64,000 nt of DNA from Bacillus sp. NTK034. Lineage in GTDB: Bacteria; Bacillota; Bacilli; Bacillales; Cytobacillaceae. Location of the stretch: assembly GCF_017303275.1 (NCBI RefSeq), contig NZ_JAFKOJ010000009.1:62001-126000 (forward strand). The letters run 5' to 3'. A program made the position numbers and the translations under genes. This document shows positions 35,726 to 43,877 of the stretch, piece by piece (the stretch's first letter is position 1; every line of letters starts with the position of its first letter). Under the pieces are notes generated by a model. That model saw nothing but the letters and a program-made list of their open reading frames with translations, made no database searches and was not told where the DNA came from.

Positions 35726-36823
35726 ATGAAACATATGCTGCCTATTGAAAAATATTTCGGTAAGTTAGAACTAGTTCATACATTTTATGGGGCTATGCCT
35801 ACAGGTGTTAGTATTTCGGAAACTGGTCGCATTTTCATTTGTTTTCCGAAATGGGGAGACGATGTTAAATTTACGGTTGCCGAAATTATTGAGGATGAAT
35901 TGCAGCCTTATCCTAACTTACAAACAAATTTGGTTAACCCAGGGAATATCACAATGACTTTCATCAGTGTCCAAAGTGTAGTTGCGGATGGATGGGGAAC
36001 GCTTTGGGTATTGGATACAGCGGCACCAAATTTTTCTGAACCAATTAAAGGTGGTGCAAAATTAGTCGCTGTTGATTTAAAAACCAATACAATTAGAAGA
36101 GTATATACTTTTACAGAGGACGTAGTCCTGCCAACAACTTACCTGAATGACGTCCGATTTGATTTTCGTGTTGGAAACGCGGGTTATGCCTATATAACGG
36201 ATTCTTCTTCCAAAGGACCAGGAGCTATTATCGTCGTAGATTTAGAAAACGGAAACGCGTTTAGACGGTTAAATGGAGCAACTTCAACTTCACCTGATCC
36301 CTATTTTATACCGAAAGTAGAAGGAAAAGTGTTGATGAATCGAAATAAAGATAGCGGAACTTCTCCTTTTAGATTGGCGTCTGACGGTATTGCGATTTCT
36401 CCCGATGGGAAGGTATTATTTTTTTGTCCACTAACAAGCCGTCATCTGTTCTCGATTCCAACAGAAGCCCTGAGAGACAGAAATATACCAGACATGGATT
36501 TACCTTATCATGTGGAGTATTGGGGAGAAAAAGGTGCGTCTGATGGAATGATCACCGATGCAAAGGGAACTGTTTATGCTGGAGATTATGAAAACAACAG
36601 TATCCGTAAAATATTGCCAAATGGAATAATGGAAACTATCGCACATGATCCGAGAATTTTGTGGCCGGATACTTTTTCAATTGGTGCGGATCAATATTTG
36701 TATCTCATTGTGAACCAATTACATCGGCAGCCTAGATTTCATTATGGAAAAGACCTGCGACAGAAACCTTATAGTTTACTTCGTATGAAAATTGATGAAT
36801 TTCCTGCTCCGACCATTTCATAA
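35726..36823 (+). CDS. Major royal jelly protein/yellow-family beta-propeller protein
   Basis: 365-aa protein with MRJP-type features: MPTGVSISETGRIFICFPKW, QSVVADGWGTLWVLDTAAPN, YLNDVRFDF, GYAYITDSSSKGPGAIIVVD and SDGIAISPDGKVLFFCPLTSRHLF (six-bladed propeller repeats). Bacterial members are SMP-30/lactonase-like but of unknown activity. No signal peptide, so cytoplasmic. ATG 35726 has GAGGAGG about 5 bases upstream; ATG 35708 has no site. Located beside a spore-coat operon; no link is established. Confidence 0.85.
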   Translation: MKHMLPIEKYFGKLELVHTFYGAMPTGVSISETGRIFICFPKWGDDVKFTVAEIIEDELQPYPNLQTNLVNPGNITMTFISVQSVVADGWGTLWVLDTAAPNFSEPIKGGAKLVAVDLKTNTIRRVYTFTEDVVLPTTYLNDVRFDFRVGNAGYAYITDSSSKGPGAIIVVDLENGNAFRRLNGATSTSPDPYFIPKVEGKVLMNRNKDSGTSPFRLASDGIAISPDGKVLFFCPLTSRHLFSIPTEALRDRNIPDMDLPYHVEYWGEKGASDGMITDAKGTVYAGDYENNSIRKILPNGIMETIAHDPRILWPDTFSIGADQYLYLIVNQLHRQPRFHYGKDLRQKPYSLLRMKIDEFPAPTIS

Positions 36824-36930
36824 TAAGAATTGTCAATTAATTGTTTACATTATATAGTGTAAAACAAACATGAGTAAGCAAGAAGTATTAATTTTATTTA
36901 CTTCTGCGAAATAAACTCAAAATGGTTTAC

Positions 36931-36970
36931 TAGGAACAGTTTAATTTGGTGAATTTTAAACTGCTCCTGG
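36931..36970. repeat. Inverted repeat related to 29119-29160
   Basis: TAGGAACAGTTTAA and TTTAAACTGCTCCT arms about 10 bases apart, followed by TTTTTT on the + strand. Could act as a terminator for the genes on either strand. Confidence 0.5.
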
Positions 36971-36977
36971 AAATTTT

Positions 36978-37277
36978 TTATATTGTTGGTAAGTTCAATG
37001 CTGTATTTATATTATTTAAATCCAAACTGATTTGTTCGTTTGTATCCCAAGCATGGTACCATCCTTTTTCCTCCATATATGCGGATATATGTTCATGCAT
37101 ATCAAGAGCTTCCACTAAATGGCGAGTGAGCATTTCTTTAATTTCGGGCGTTCCTGATTCTGTTACTGCCATGGCATAATTTCTAACGCCACTCTTAGCT
37201 GCAATCAATAAATCCATTGCAACCACTTGATCTGATAGTGCGTCCATGCCAGTTAAAGTTTCAATGATTGGATTCAT
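36978..37277 (-). CDS. yraD: Spore coat protein F-like (YraD-like)
   Basis: 99 aa CotF-domain protein: MDALSDQVVAMDLLIAAKSG, VRNYAMAVTESGTPEIKEML and HEHISAYMEEKGWYHAWD. Helical ferritin-like coat fold. ATG 37277 has AGGAGGTG 7 bases upstream and gives the length I recall for B. subtilis YraD; ATG 37283 is too close to the site. Last gene of the yraG-yraF-adhB-yraE-yraD operon. Expected in the spore coat. Confidence 0.85.
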   Translation of the reverse strand: MNPIIETLTGMDALSDQVVAMDLLIAAKSGVRNYAMAVTESGTPEIKEMLTRHLVEALDMHEHISAYMEEKGWYHAWDTNEQISLDLNNINTALNLPTI

Positions 37278-37295
37278 GTTCATTCACCTCCTAAT

Positions 37296-37490
37296 TTACT
37301 GCTTAGCGTTTGTAAGGATAGAAGCATATTCTTGTAATTGTCTCGTAGATACATCAATGTCTTGCTGCATAATATCTTTTAATTGCTGATCTGTAACTAA
37401 CGCTTTCATCGTTTTGGACTTAGTCAGACAATTAGTCTTAAATGCAGCCATCTCATGGACCTCAAGAACTTCATGCAAGGCGTAGTTCAT
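37296..37490 (-). CDS. yraE: Small CotF-like spore protein (YraE-like)
   Basis: 64 aa: LHEVLEVHEMAAFKTNCLTK followed by VTDQQLKDIMQQDIDVSTRQ, a half-length CotF-type helical protein. AGGAGG upstream of the ATG. It lies 18 bases after adhB and 18 bases before yraD, in the conserved order of the B. subtilis locus. Confidence 0.82.
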   Translation of the reverse strand: MNYALHEVLEVHEMAAFKTNCLTKSKTMKALVTDQQLKDIMQQDIDVSTRQLQEYASILTNAKQ

Positions 37491-37508
37491 TTTTTCATAC
37501 CTCCTTCC

Positions 37509-38645
37509 TTAAGGTTTCAACACGACTTTAATACATTCGTCCATTTTTGTGTCAAAAATCTCATAGCCATGTTTTGCTTCACTAAGAGGAAGGACATGAC
37601 TTACTACATCGCTCGGATCAATCTTACCAGTTGTTACCAATTCGAACATGTATGGCATATAGTGGATGACAGGAGCTTGACCGGAGCGGATATTGATATT
37701 TCGCTGCATAATATCTCCAAGAGGGAAACCATTATATCTGCCGCCGTAAACGCCCGTAACTTGAATTGTCCCGCCTTTACGCACTGCTTGTGAAGCCATT
37801 ATAAACGCACTTAATGCTCCCCCTTGAAGCTTCATTCCGCTCGCAAGGAACTCCATATCAGTCATTTTTCCGTCCATACCAACTGCATCAATGACAACAT
37901 CAGCGCCACCCTTCGTCATTTCTTTCAAATGCATTCCCACATTTTCAAAGTGTTCGAAATTTACAATTTCAACTTTGTTGGTCCGTTTGGAGTGTTGCAA
38001 ACGATAATCGACATAATCTACTGCAATCACACGCTTTGCACCTTTTAACCAACAAAATTTTTGAGCAAAAAGACCAACTGGACCGCAGCCAAATACAATA
38101 ACTGTATCTCCGGCCTTTACGCCTGCATTGTCAACACTCCAAAAACCAGTGGTCATAGCGTCTGCGATAACGGATAATTTTTCATCTGGTTCTTCACAGG
38201 TTTCTGGAATCTTAAAGTGAGTGAAATTGGCAAAGGGAACACGTAAATATTCAGCTTGCCCGCCTGGATAACCGCCAGTCGTTCCCGAGTATCCGAAATA
38301 CGCACCCATATCACCATTATCATTAGAATTATCACATTGGCTTTCCAAATGGTTTTTACAATAAATGCATTCCCCGCAGGCAATGTTAAAAGGAATAATA
38401 ACACGATCCCCTTTTTTTACTTTCGTAACATTTGGTCCCACCTCTTCAACAATTCCCATCGGTTCATGACCGATAATATAGTCTTCCTGCATATTTGGAA
38501 TCATTCCATGGATTAAATGTAAATCAGACCCACATATAGCTGTACTCGTTACTTTAATAATCATGTCATCTGGTTTTTCAATCTTTGGATCTGGGACGTC
38601 TTTAACTACAACATTTTTAATACCTTGATACGTTACTGCCTTCAT
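37509..38645 (-). CDS. adhB: Zinc-dependent alcohol dehydrogenase (AdhB-like)
   Basis: 378 aa MDR enzyme of the formaldehyde-dehydrogenase-like class. Catalytic-zinc ligands in ICGSDLHLIHG and GHEPMGIVEEVG; structural-zinc cysteines in CGECIYCKNHLESQC; NAD site VIVFGCGPVGLFAQ. Long form (about 378 aa) with the glycine-rich YFGYSGTTGGYPGGQAEYL insertion typical of Bacillus AdhB. Sits between CotF-like genes, so probably made in the sporulating cell. Oxidises an unidentified alcohol or aldehyde. Confidence 0.9.
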   Translation of the reverse strand: MKAVTYQGIKNVVVKDVPDPKIEKPDDMIIKVTSTAICGSDLHLIHGMIPNMQEDYIIGHEPMGIVEEVGPNVTKVKKGDRVIIPFNIACGECIYCKNHLESQCDNSNDNGDMGAYFGYSGTTGGYPGGQAEYLRVPFANFTHFKIPETCEEPDEKLSVIADAMTTGFWSVDNAGVKAGDTVIVFGCGPVGLFAQKFCWLKGAKRVIAVDYVDYRLQHSKRTNKVEIVNFEHFENVGMHLKEMTKGGADVVIDAVGMDGKMTDMEFLASGMKLQGGALSAFIMASQAVRKGGTIQVTGVYGGRYNGFPLGDIMQRNINIRSGQAPVIHYMPYMFELVTTGKIDPSDVVSHVLPLSEAKHGYEIFDTKMDECIKVVLKP

Positions 38646-38663
38646 GCTATACAGCCTCCAGTG

Positions 38664-39032
38664 TTAGTGATCATCAGGTGTCCGGTCAAACATACCTTTT
38701 CTATTGCTCTCAACGGGAAATAGATTCATTTTGCCAATCATCAATGTATTGTTGGCAGAGAGTTGATCTAGTTTATACTGTTCACTTAGTTCGTAAGGAT
38801 GGAACCATTTTTTATTAATCATTAGTTCTGTAATTTCTTGGTGCATGGCAATCCCTTGCATTAACTGTTTTCGTAAGAGGTTTCTGACATCAGGTGATGC
38901 GGACTCCGTTAATGCTACAGCAATATTGCGGACACCTTCTTTGGCACGAAGAAGTAAATCCATCGCAAATGTGGTATCTGCTAGCTCTGGTACGTGTAGC
39001 GAGTTTATAGGGTCTAAATAGTCATTATTCAA
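38664..39032 (-). CDS. yraF: Spore coat protein F-like (YraF-like)
   Basis: 122 aa CotF-domain protein: [37 protein letters not shown] and [23 protein letters not shown] start at 39032 with GGAGG 8 bases upstream. Paralogous to YraD in the same operon. 122 aa matches the length I recall for B. subtilis YraF. Confidence 0.85.
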   Translation of the reverse strand: MNNDYLDPINSLHVPELADTTFAMDLLLRAKEGVRNIAVALTESASPDVRNLLRKQLMQGIAMHQEITELMINKKWFHPYELSEQYKLDQLSANNTLMIGKMNLFPVESNRKGMFDRTPDDH

Positions 39033-39048
39033 TGAATTTGCCTCCTTT

Positions 39049-39294
39049 TCAATTTACTATTGGTGTTGGCCGGTTTTGAGGAACAGGAGATTCAAAAGGT
39101 GCGCGTTGATAAACTGCCTGTAATTCTCCAAGCGCTTGAATGGATTGTTCAACATCTTTTTGCATTAATGCTCTTAAATCATTATCAAATACCAGTCCTT
39201 GCATAAGTTTTGATTTTGCTAAGCAAAGGGTTTTAAAATTTATAACTTCATGTAGATCCAATGACTCATGATCAGCTAATTTTTGATTATCCAT
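39049..39294 (-). CDS. yraG: Spore coat protein F-like (YraG-like)
   Basis: 81 aa: [40 protein letters not shown], ending in a proline-rich tail ([15 protein letters not shown]). ATG 39294 has AAGGAGG about 8 bases upstream; longer in-frame starts lack a site. First gene of the yraG-F-adhB-E-D operon; related to YraE. Confidence 0.82.
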   Translation of the reverse strand: MDNQKLADHESLDLHEVINFKTLCLAKSKLMQGLVFDNDLRALMQKDVEQSIQALGELQAVYQRAPFESPVPQNRPTPIVN

Positions 39295-39473
39295 CAAATT
39301 AACCTCCTTATTCTTAAGTACAATCAATTGTATTGTTCCAAAATAGGAGGGAAACATTCTTTAATGTTTTTTAAAATTAACGGTTGGAATATTCATACAG
39401 TGGGGGAAATTCATTTAATGTGATGGCTGAGGATGATTGTTGCGGCGGTCTTTTTTCTTGTATCTAAAAAAAT

Positions 39474-39499
39474 GTTCAACCAGAAATATCTGGTTGAAC
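39474..39499. repeat. Hairpin repeat R1, copy 1
   Basis: Palindrome GTTCAACCAGA...TCTGGTTGAAC followed by TTTAAATACGAAAGGAAG. Related copies at 53693-53722 and 56270-56303 are followed by a similar TATAATACGAA tail. Confidence 0.7.
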
Positions 39500-39565
39500 T
39501 TTAAATACGAAAGGAAGAAGAAATGCCCTATCCTTTTTACTCTCTTGTTGATTAGAACCTCCTTC

Positions 39566-40054
39566 TTAAGAAAAATCGTATTTATTATTGAAGAGACTCC
39601 TTATAACAGACATTGAAAATCTGACCAATAAGAAGGAAAAAGAAAGCGAATAGAAAGTGGTTTTCCAATTCCATCCCTTTTTATATTTAACAAGCTGTGT
39701 ATTTTTTTCTAACCATAGCTCAGTAATAGTCAACGGTACACTGAAATACAGAACTTTTAAAAGGCAATGAAGGATGCGAGAATCCTTAGTCAGTTGATTA
39801 TAAAAAACACATGAAATTGGGAAAAGAATGTAATCAAAAACCAAACTTGTTTTAACTTGTTTTGGAAATCGGGTGGGATATTTAACGTAACCTTTATTTA
39901 CAACTAGTTGATCTACCAATGATGCATAATAACTTTTTATAAAGAAAACAAGGAGCCAGTCCTTTGCAAGAGGTTTTTTAATTAAGTAAATAAAGGAACT
40001 AATACCAAAGAAATAAAGCAATTTTATAAGGTTTTTTTCAAATTTTCTACCCAT
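39566..40054 (-). CDS. CBO0543-type membrane protein
   Basis: 162 aa with four to five hydrophobic helices, WLEKNTQLVKYKKGWNWKTT in the C-terminal half and an FPISCVFYNQL segment, as in CBO0543-type Bacillus proteins. ATG 40054 has GGAGGTG 7 bases upstream. Function unknown. Confidence 0.6.
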   Translation of the reverse strand: MGRKFEKNLIKLLYFFGISSFIYLIKKPLAKDWLLVFFIKSYYASLVDQLVVNKGYVKYPTRFPKQVKTSLVFDYILFPISCVFYNQLTKDSRILHCLLKVLYFSVPLTITELWLEKNTQLVKYKKGWNWKTTFYSLSFSFLLVRFSMSVIRSLFNNKYDFS

Positions 40055-40087
40055 GGTTAGCACCTCCATAATATAGGTTATCTCTGA

Positions 40088-40282
40088 TGCAGGTGGTTAT
40101 ACTTAGGACATATTAGGGCCGGAATTATATCTGGGGAATTAGATTATTTAAAAAGAGCATATCCTGAACTTAATCTTAAAAAGCTTCCAACCTATTATGT
40201 ATTAAAACAAGAAAAGGTGATTTATAGTACACATAGTCTGCAACAACTTAAATCTTATCTTGGTGAATTAAAGCACCTTTGA
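40088..40282 (+). pseudogene. 3' remnant of an unrecognised gene
   Basis: Open frame without a start: GIISGELDYLKRAYPELNLK followed by KLPTYYVLKQEKVIYSTHSL and a TGA at 40280. It reads like genuine protein (C-terminal domain), truncated at its 5' end and followed immediately by a terminator. Family not recognised. Confidence 0.4.
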
Positions 40283-40314
40283 AAGCTTACTTAATTGTAA
40301 AGCTTTCTTTTTTT
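40281..40314 (+). terminator. Intrinsic terminator
   Basis: GAAAGCTT / AAGCTTTC with T7; it isolates the histidyl-tRNA synthetase leader from upstream transcription. Confidence 0.8.
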
Positions 40315-40367
40315 ATTAATGTAGCTTTTTTTCTACTACCGAGGCAGCATTATTTGAAAAAAGATTC

Positions 40368-40396
40368 TTGAAATTTAAATTTCATTATGATACATT
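40368..40396 (+). promoter_or_regulatory. Candidate promoter of the his-type leader
   Basis: TTGAAA (40368-40373), 17-bp spacer, extended -10 TGATACATT (TG at 40388, TACATT at 40391-40396). This places transcription start shortly before the leader peptide ribosome binding site. Confidence 0.5.
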
Positions 40397-40421
40397 TAAT
40401 GGAAATTAGGAGTGAGTATAT

Positions 40422-40481
40422 ATGCGTTCAATAAAGAAGATAACTATCTCGTTCTCACAACTACATCATCATATCTTGTAG
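40422..40481 (+). CDS. Histidine-rich leader peptide of an attenuator
   Basis: 19 codons: MRSIKKITISFSQLHHHIL then TAG. AGGAG lies 9 bases before the ATG. Three consecutive CAT (His) codons at 40464-40472 directly precede a strong hairpin that begins at the stop codon. It is followed by a terminator and a histidyl-tRNA synthetase gene, as expected for a leader that senses charged tRNA-His. Confidence 0.75.
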   Translation: MRSIKKITISFSQLHHHIL

Positions 40482-40580
40482 CCTTGCTATTCGATTTATA
40501 AAAATCGGAAATAGGAAGGCTATTTATCATTAAACCGTATTTGATTAAGTTAAACACTTAAATCAAGTGCGGTTTTTTAT
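40479..40580 (+). promoter_or_regulatory. his-type transcription attenuator (pause hairpin, antiterminator, terminator)
   Basis: Hairpin 1:2 spans 40479-40522 (TAGCCTT-G-CTATT-CGATTT with AAATCGG-AAATAG-G-AAGGCTA). Terminator 3:4 spans 40532-40575 (AAACCGTATTTGATT with AATCAAGTGCGGTTT) followed by T6-A-T9. The right arm of 1:2 (AATC..AAATA..GG, 40503-40516) can pair with the left arm of the terminator (CC.TATTTGATT), giving an alternative 2:3 antiterminator. No T-box sequence is seen. Confidence 0.7.
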
Positions 40581-40609
40581 TTTTTTTTAAAACTTTGGAG
40601 GTAATGAAA

Positions 40610-41893
40610 ATGAAGAAAATGGATTATCAAAATGTAAAGGGTACGCAAGATTACTTACCGAATGCTGAAGTTATTAGAAGAGACATTAGAAGAACATTAG
40701 AAGACGTATTCATCCAATACGGATGTAAACCATTGGAAACCCCCATATTAAATTACACGGAACTACTTGCTTCTAAATACGGTGGTGGAGCTGAAATTTT
40801 AGAAGAAATGTATACATTAACTGATAGAGGTGAAAGAGATTTAGCTTTACGATATGATCTCACTATACCGTTTGCAAAAGTTGTTGCGATGAACCCGACG
40901 CTTAAGATGCCTTTTAAGCGATATGAAATTGGTAAAGTATTTAGAGATGGACCAATTAAAACAGGAAGGTTTCGAGAATTTACACAATGTGATGTTGATA
41001 TTGTAGGTGTAGATTCACAAATAGCCGAAGCTGAATTAATGGTTATGGCATTGGACGCATTTAGAAAGCTTAATTTAAAGGTATCGATCCAATACAACAA
41101 TCGAAAATTACTCACTGGAATGCTTGATGTATTTGGTACTGAATTTCAAAAAATTAATAATGTAGTATTAATTCTAGATAAGCTTGAAAAAGTTGGATTA
41201 GGAGCTGTTATTTCCGAACTTAATGATCAAGGATTATCAAATTCAACGATAATGTTAATTAAACAGTTTTTAACTGATGAAAGGAATTCAACTCTCAGCT
41301 ATTTTGAGTCTTTTTCCGAACAAAATGAAGAGGTAAGGCAAGGTTTAAATGAATTAAAAGAGCTGGCATCCTATCTAGATTTTCTAAGTATTAATAAACA
41401 GTGCATTTTTAATCCATTCTTAGCAAGAGGTTTAGAGATCTACACAGGTACTATTTATGAGATATTCTTATCTGACCAATCTATAAAATCAAGTATTGGA
41501 AGTGGCGGAAGATACGATAATGCAATCGGTGGGTTGATAGGTACAACTGAAAACTTCTCAACAGTAGGAATATCATTCGGCTTAGATGTAATTTATACGG
41601 CTATGAGTACATCTGATAAGGAATTAAGAGAGAATCCGAATATAGATTATTATATAGTTCCACTAGGCACTCAAAAAGAATCCTTATTGGTAGCAAATTA
41701 TTTAAGAAATAAAGGCTATAAAGTTGAATATGAAATGAGCAACAAGAAGTTAGGCAAGGCTCTTGATAAAGCAAACAAAGAGAAGATCCCTTACGTGATA
41801 ATTATTGGAGAGAATGAGGTGAAAAATAATCAATTCAAAATAAAAGATATGTTATCAGGTGACGAAAGGGTTGAATCATATCTGTTTAAATGA
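40610..41893 (+). CDS. hisS: Histidyl-tRNA synthetase paralogue (HisRS, non-standard Bacillus type)
   Basis: 427 aa class II synthetase. Motif 1 region KGTQDYLPNAEVIRRDIRRT; motif 2 FRDGPIKTGRFREFTQCDVD (ATP and His binding); HisA-like ARGLEIYTGTIYE; motif 3 GSGGRYDNAIGG with TVGISFGLDVIY; C-terminal anticodon-binding domain YYIVPLGTQ...KVEYEMSNKKLGKALDKAN. The anticodon domain excludes HisZ. The motif-2 wording differs from what I recall of the housekeeping B. subtilis HisS and resembles the archaeal/eukaryote-like branch, suggesting a second copy. ATG 40610 has TTGGAGG 8 bases upstream. Controlled by a His-codon leader. Confidence 0.88.
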   Translation: MKKMDYQNVKGTQDYLPNAEVIRRDIRRTLEDVFIQYGCKPLETPILNYTELLASKYGGGAEILEEMYTLTDRGERDLALRYDLTIPFAKVVAMNPTLKMPFKRYEIGKVFRDGPIKTGRFREFTQCDVDIVGVDSQIAEAELMVMALDAFRKLNLKVSIQYNNRKLLTGMLDVFGTEFQKINNVVLILDKLEKVGLGAVISELNDQGLSNSTIMLIKQFLTDERNSTLSYFESFSEQNEEVRQGLNELKELASYLDFLSINKQCIFNPFLARGLEIYTGTIYEIFLSDQSIKSSIGSGGRYDNAIGGLIGTTENFSTVGISFGLDVIYTAMSTSDKELRENPNIDYYIVPLGTQKESLLVANYLRNKGYKVEYEMSNKKLGKALDKANKEKIPYVIIIGENEVKNNQFKIKDMLSGDERVESYLFK

Positions 41894-41930
41894 TTTAAAA
41901 ATTCTTATTCAAGTAGCCTGTACTTATTTT

Positions 41931-41985
41931 CAGAATCAGCTGCCAAACCAGGTGGCTTTTTCTTATTTAACAAACGGGGCAGCAT
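41931..41985. repeat. Dispersed repeat R2 (hairpin plus ACGGGGCAG)
   Basis: CAGCTGCCAAACCAGGTGGC hairpin with TTTTTCTTATTTAACAAACGGGGCAGC. Similar units at 45510-45560, 47985-48045 (degenerate), 51470-51490, 56320-56345 and 57000-57013. Confidence 0.6.
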
Positions 41986-42097
41986 TCCTGTAATGAAGGA
42001 AAATGGAGTTTGAACTAAAAAATAACCTCTTGGTAGAATGAGAGAGTCCTGAAGCCGGCAAGCGAAAAGGACATTACTCAAATACAAGGAGGCTTTA

Positions 42098-43387
42098 ATG
42101 AATTATAACCAGAATAAGAAGATTGCTCAAATTACTCCTTACACCCTGATTATAGGGGTGGATATTGCGAAATTCAAGCATGTGGCACGTGCCCAGGATT
42201 TCAGGGGAATGGAGTTTGGAACCCCTTGTTATTTTGAAAATACAAAAGAAGGTTTTGAGCATTTTCTTCATTGGATTTCGGAAACGAAGAAAGCACGTAG
42301 TATGGAGAAAGTGATTGTCGGTATGGAACCAACAGGGCATTATTGGTTTAACCTGGCTCATATTTTAAAAGAGAACGAGATTAAGTTTGTAGCTGTAAAT
42401 CCCTTGCACGTAAAGAAAAGCAAGGAACTTGATGATAATTCTCCAACTAAAAATGATGTAAAAGATGCCAAGGTCATTGCCCAACTGGTCAAGGACGGAA
42501 GATACGCCGAACCTACCATACCGCAAGGTGTTTATGCCGAACTCCGTGTGGCAAAGAAAATACGCGATCTTTTAACCGAGGACCTTCAAACGGTCCAGGG
42601 CCAGGTGCATAACTGGATTGACCGGTATTTTCCGGAATTTCTTAAGGTCTTTAAGAAGTGGGAGGGCAAGGCGGCATTACAATTCTTACGGCTTTATGCT
42701 CTACCGCATGAAATAGCCAATTTCACAGAAGATGAATTGCTTATCCATTTAAGAAAATCCGTAAAAATAGGTGTAGGTGCTAATAAGATTCGGGAATTAA
42801 AGCAAGCAGCGAGTCAGTCCATCGGACTTCGCCAAGGCTCTGAGATGGCAAAAATGGAGCTGAAAACTCTTCTGGCTAAATATGATTTAATTCAGAAGGA
42901 ATTCGAAGAATTGGACGGAAAAATAGATTACCTGCTTGATGAAATTCCAGGAGTAGCCCAAATGTTAGCGATCAAGGGTGTTGGAAGATACAGTCGCTGG
43001 TTTCTTTGCGGAAGTGGGTGACCTACGTGAGTACACTCACCCCCGACAAATTATTAAGCTGGCTGGCTTGAGTCTGAAGGGAAATCTGGAAAGCATAAGG
43101 GAAAAACCACCATCTCCAAGAGAGGACGGAAGAAGCTAAGGGCTCTGTTGTTTAGGGTTTGCATGATTCTCGTTGCCAAAAATTCAGCTTTTAAGGCCCT
43201 GCATGCTTACTTTACACAACGGTCAGACAACCCGCTAAAGAAGATGCAGTCCCTTATCGCTTTGTGTAATAAATTGATTCGTATTTTCTTTATTATAAGT
43301 AAAAAGCAATTTGAATTTAGTGAAGAAAAGATGTTAAAAGATATCCCTCAATTGGCAGGATCAAAGAAGGCAGAACTGGCCGCTTAA
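42098..43387 (+). pseudogene. IS110-family transposase, copy C, two frameshifts
   Basis: DEDD-type IS110 transposase, the most complete copy in the window: GVDIAKFKHVARAQDFRGM (first Asp), IVGMEPTGHYWFNLAH (catalytic Glu), PTKNDVKDAKVIAQLVKDGR (DD), then a C-terminal domain. It stops at 43021 by frameshift after KGVGR; the frame continues as DTVAGFFAEVGDLREYTHPR, shifts again near 43083 and ends RALLFRVCMILVAKNSAFKA ... to 43387. Two frameshifts make it inactive. AAGGAGG precedes the ATG. Confidence 0.88.
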
Positions 43388-43843
43388 TTCTGGTTTCGTT
43401 TAGAATAGAAATAGGTCTTGGCTTATAGTTTTGGAGACATTTGAAGCACGGATTAGTCGGCAAAGCAACTAAATTACGGGCATGGACCCTGTGGGGCAGC
43501 ATTGCCGACATCCACCTCATGGAAAGGTTGGACGAAGGAATTTGAGAGCGAAGACTCTGTGAGGCATGAGAGGGTTGACCTCCATGAGATATGTGGACAT
43601 CTACCAGTGCGGCCATATTCTTACTACTCCACCAATTTCTGTAATAGATTGGTTAGTGGGATGTAGCTCATTTTTCTCGATGTGTCCAAATATATCCTTT
43701 TCAGTGACTATCCTCCAACTTTAATCCATTTACCGGCAGGTAAATAGCTATGAAAATCTAAGAAATCAGGAGTAACCGGGTGTGTACGCTTCATTTATTG
43801 AGGGAGGTTAGTTGAATAAACTCTGCTGTCTATTCAGCATTAA
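43388..43843. other. IS110 flank and gene-free stretch
   Basis: Holds the candidate bridge-RNA region, then about 200 bases (43640-43840) with no recognised gene. Confidence 0.4.
43430..43620 (+). ncRNA. Candidate IS110 bridge-RNA region (3' flank of copy C)
   Basis: Non-coding end of the IS110 element with GTCGGCAA / TTGCCGAC arms (about 43459-43511) and further short stems (ACCTCATGGA, CTCTGTGAG, CTCCATGAG). IS110/IS1111 elements carry a structured bridge RNA in one non-coding end; this segment fits in position and structure. Not verified. Confidence 0.35.
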
Positions 43844-43877
43844 AAGCCATCCTCTTAAATAAAATAGAGGATGGCTT
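43844..43877. terminator. Terminator
   Basis: AAGCCATCCTCT / AGAGGATGGCTT stem, serving the minus-strand membrane pseudogene. Confidence 0.8.

Noticed and set aside
40310..40610. T-box riboswitch before hisS
   Set aside because: No T-box core sequence or stem I-like features; instead a His-codon leader ORF and attenuator are present.
40610..41893. HisZ (ATP phosphoribosyltransferase regulatory subunit)
   Set aside because: The C-terminal anticodon-binding domain and class II motif 2 are present, which HisZ lacks.
41894..42097. Minus-strand ORF in the IS110 left flank (41905-42087)
   Set aside because: No ribosome binding site; non-coding end of the IS element and an R2 repeat.
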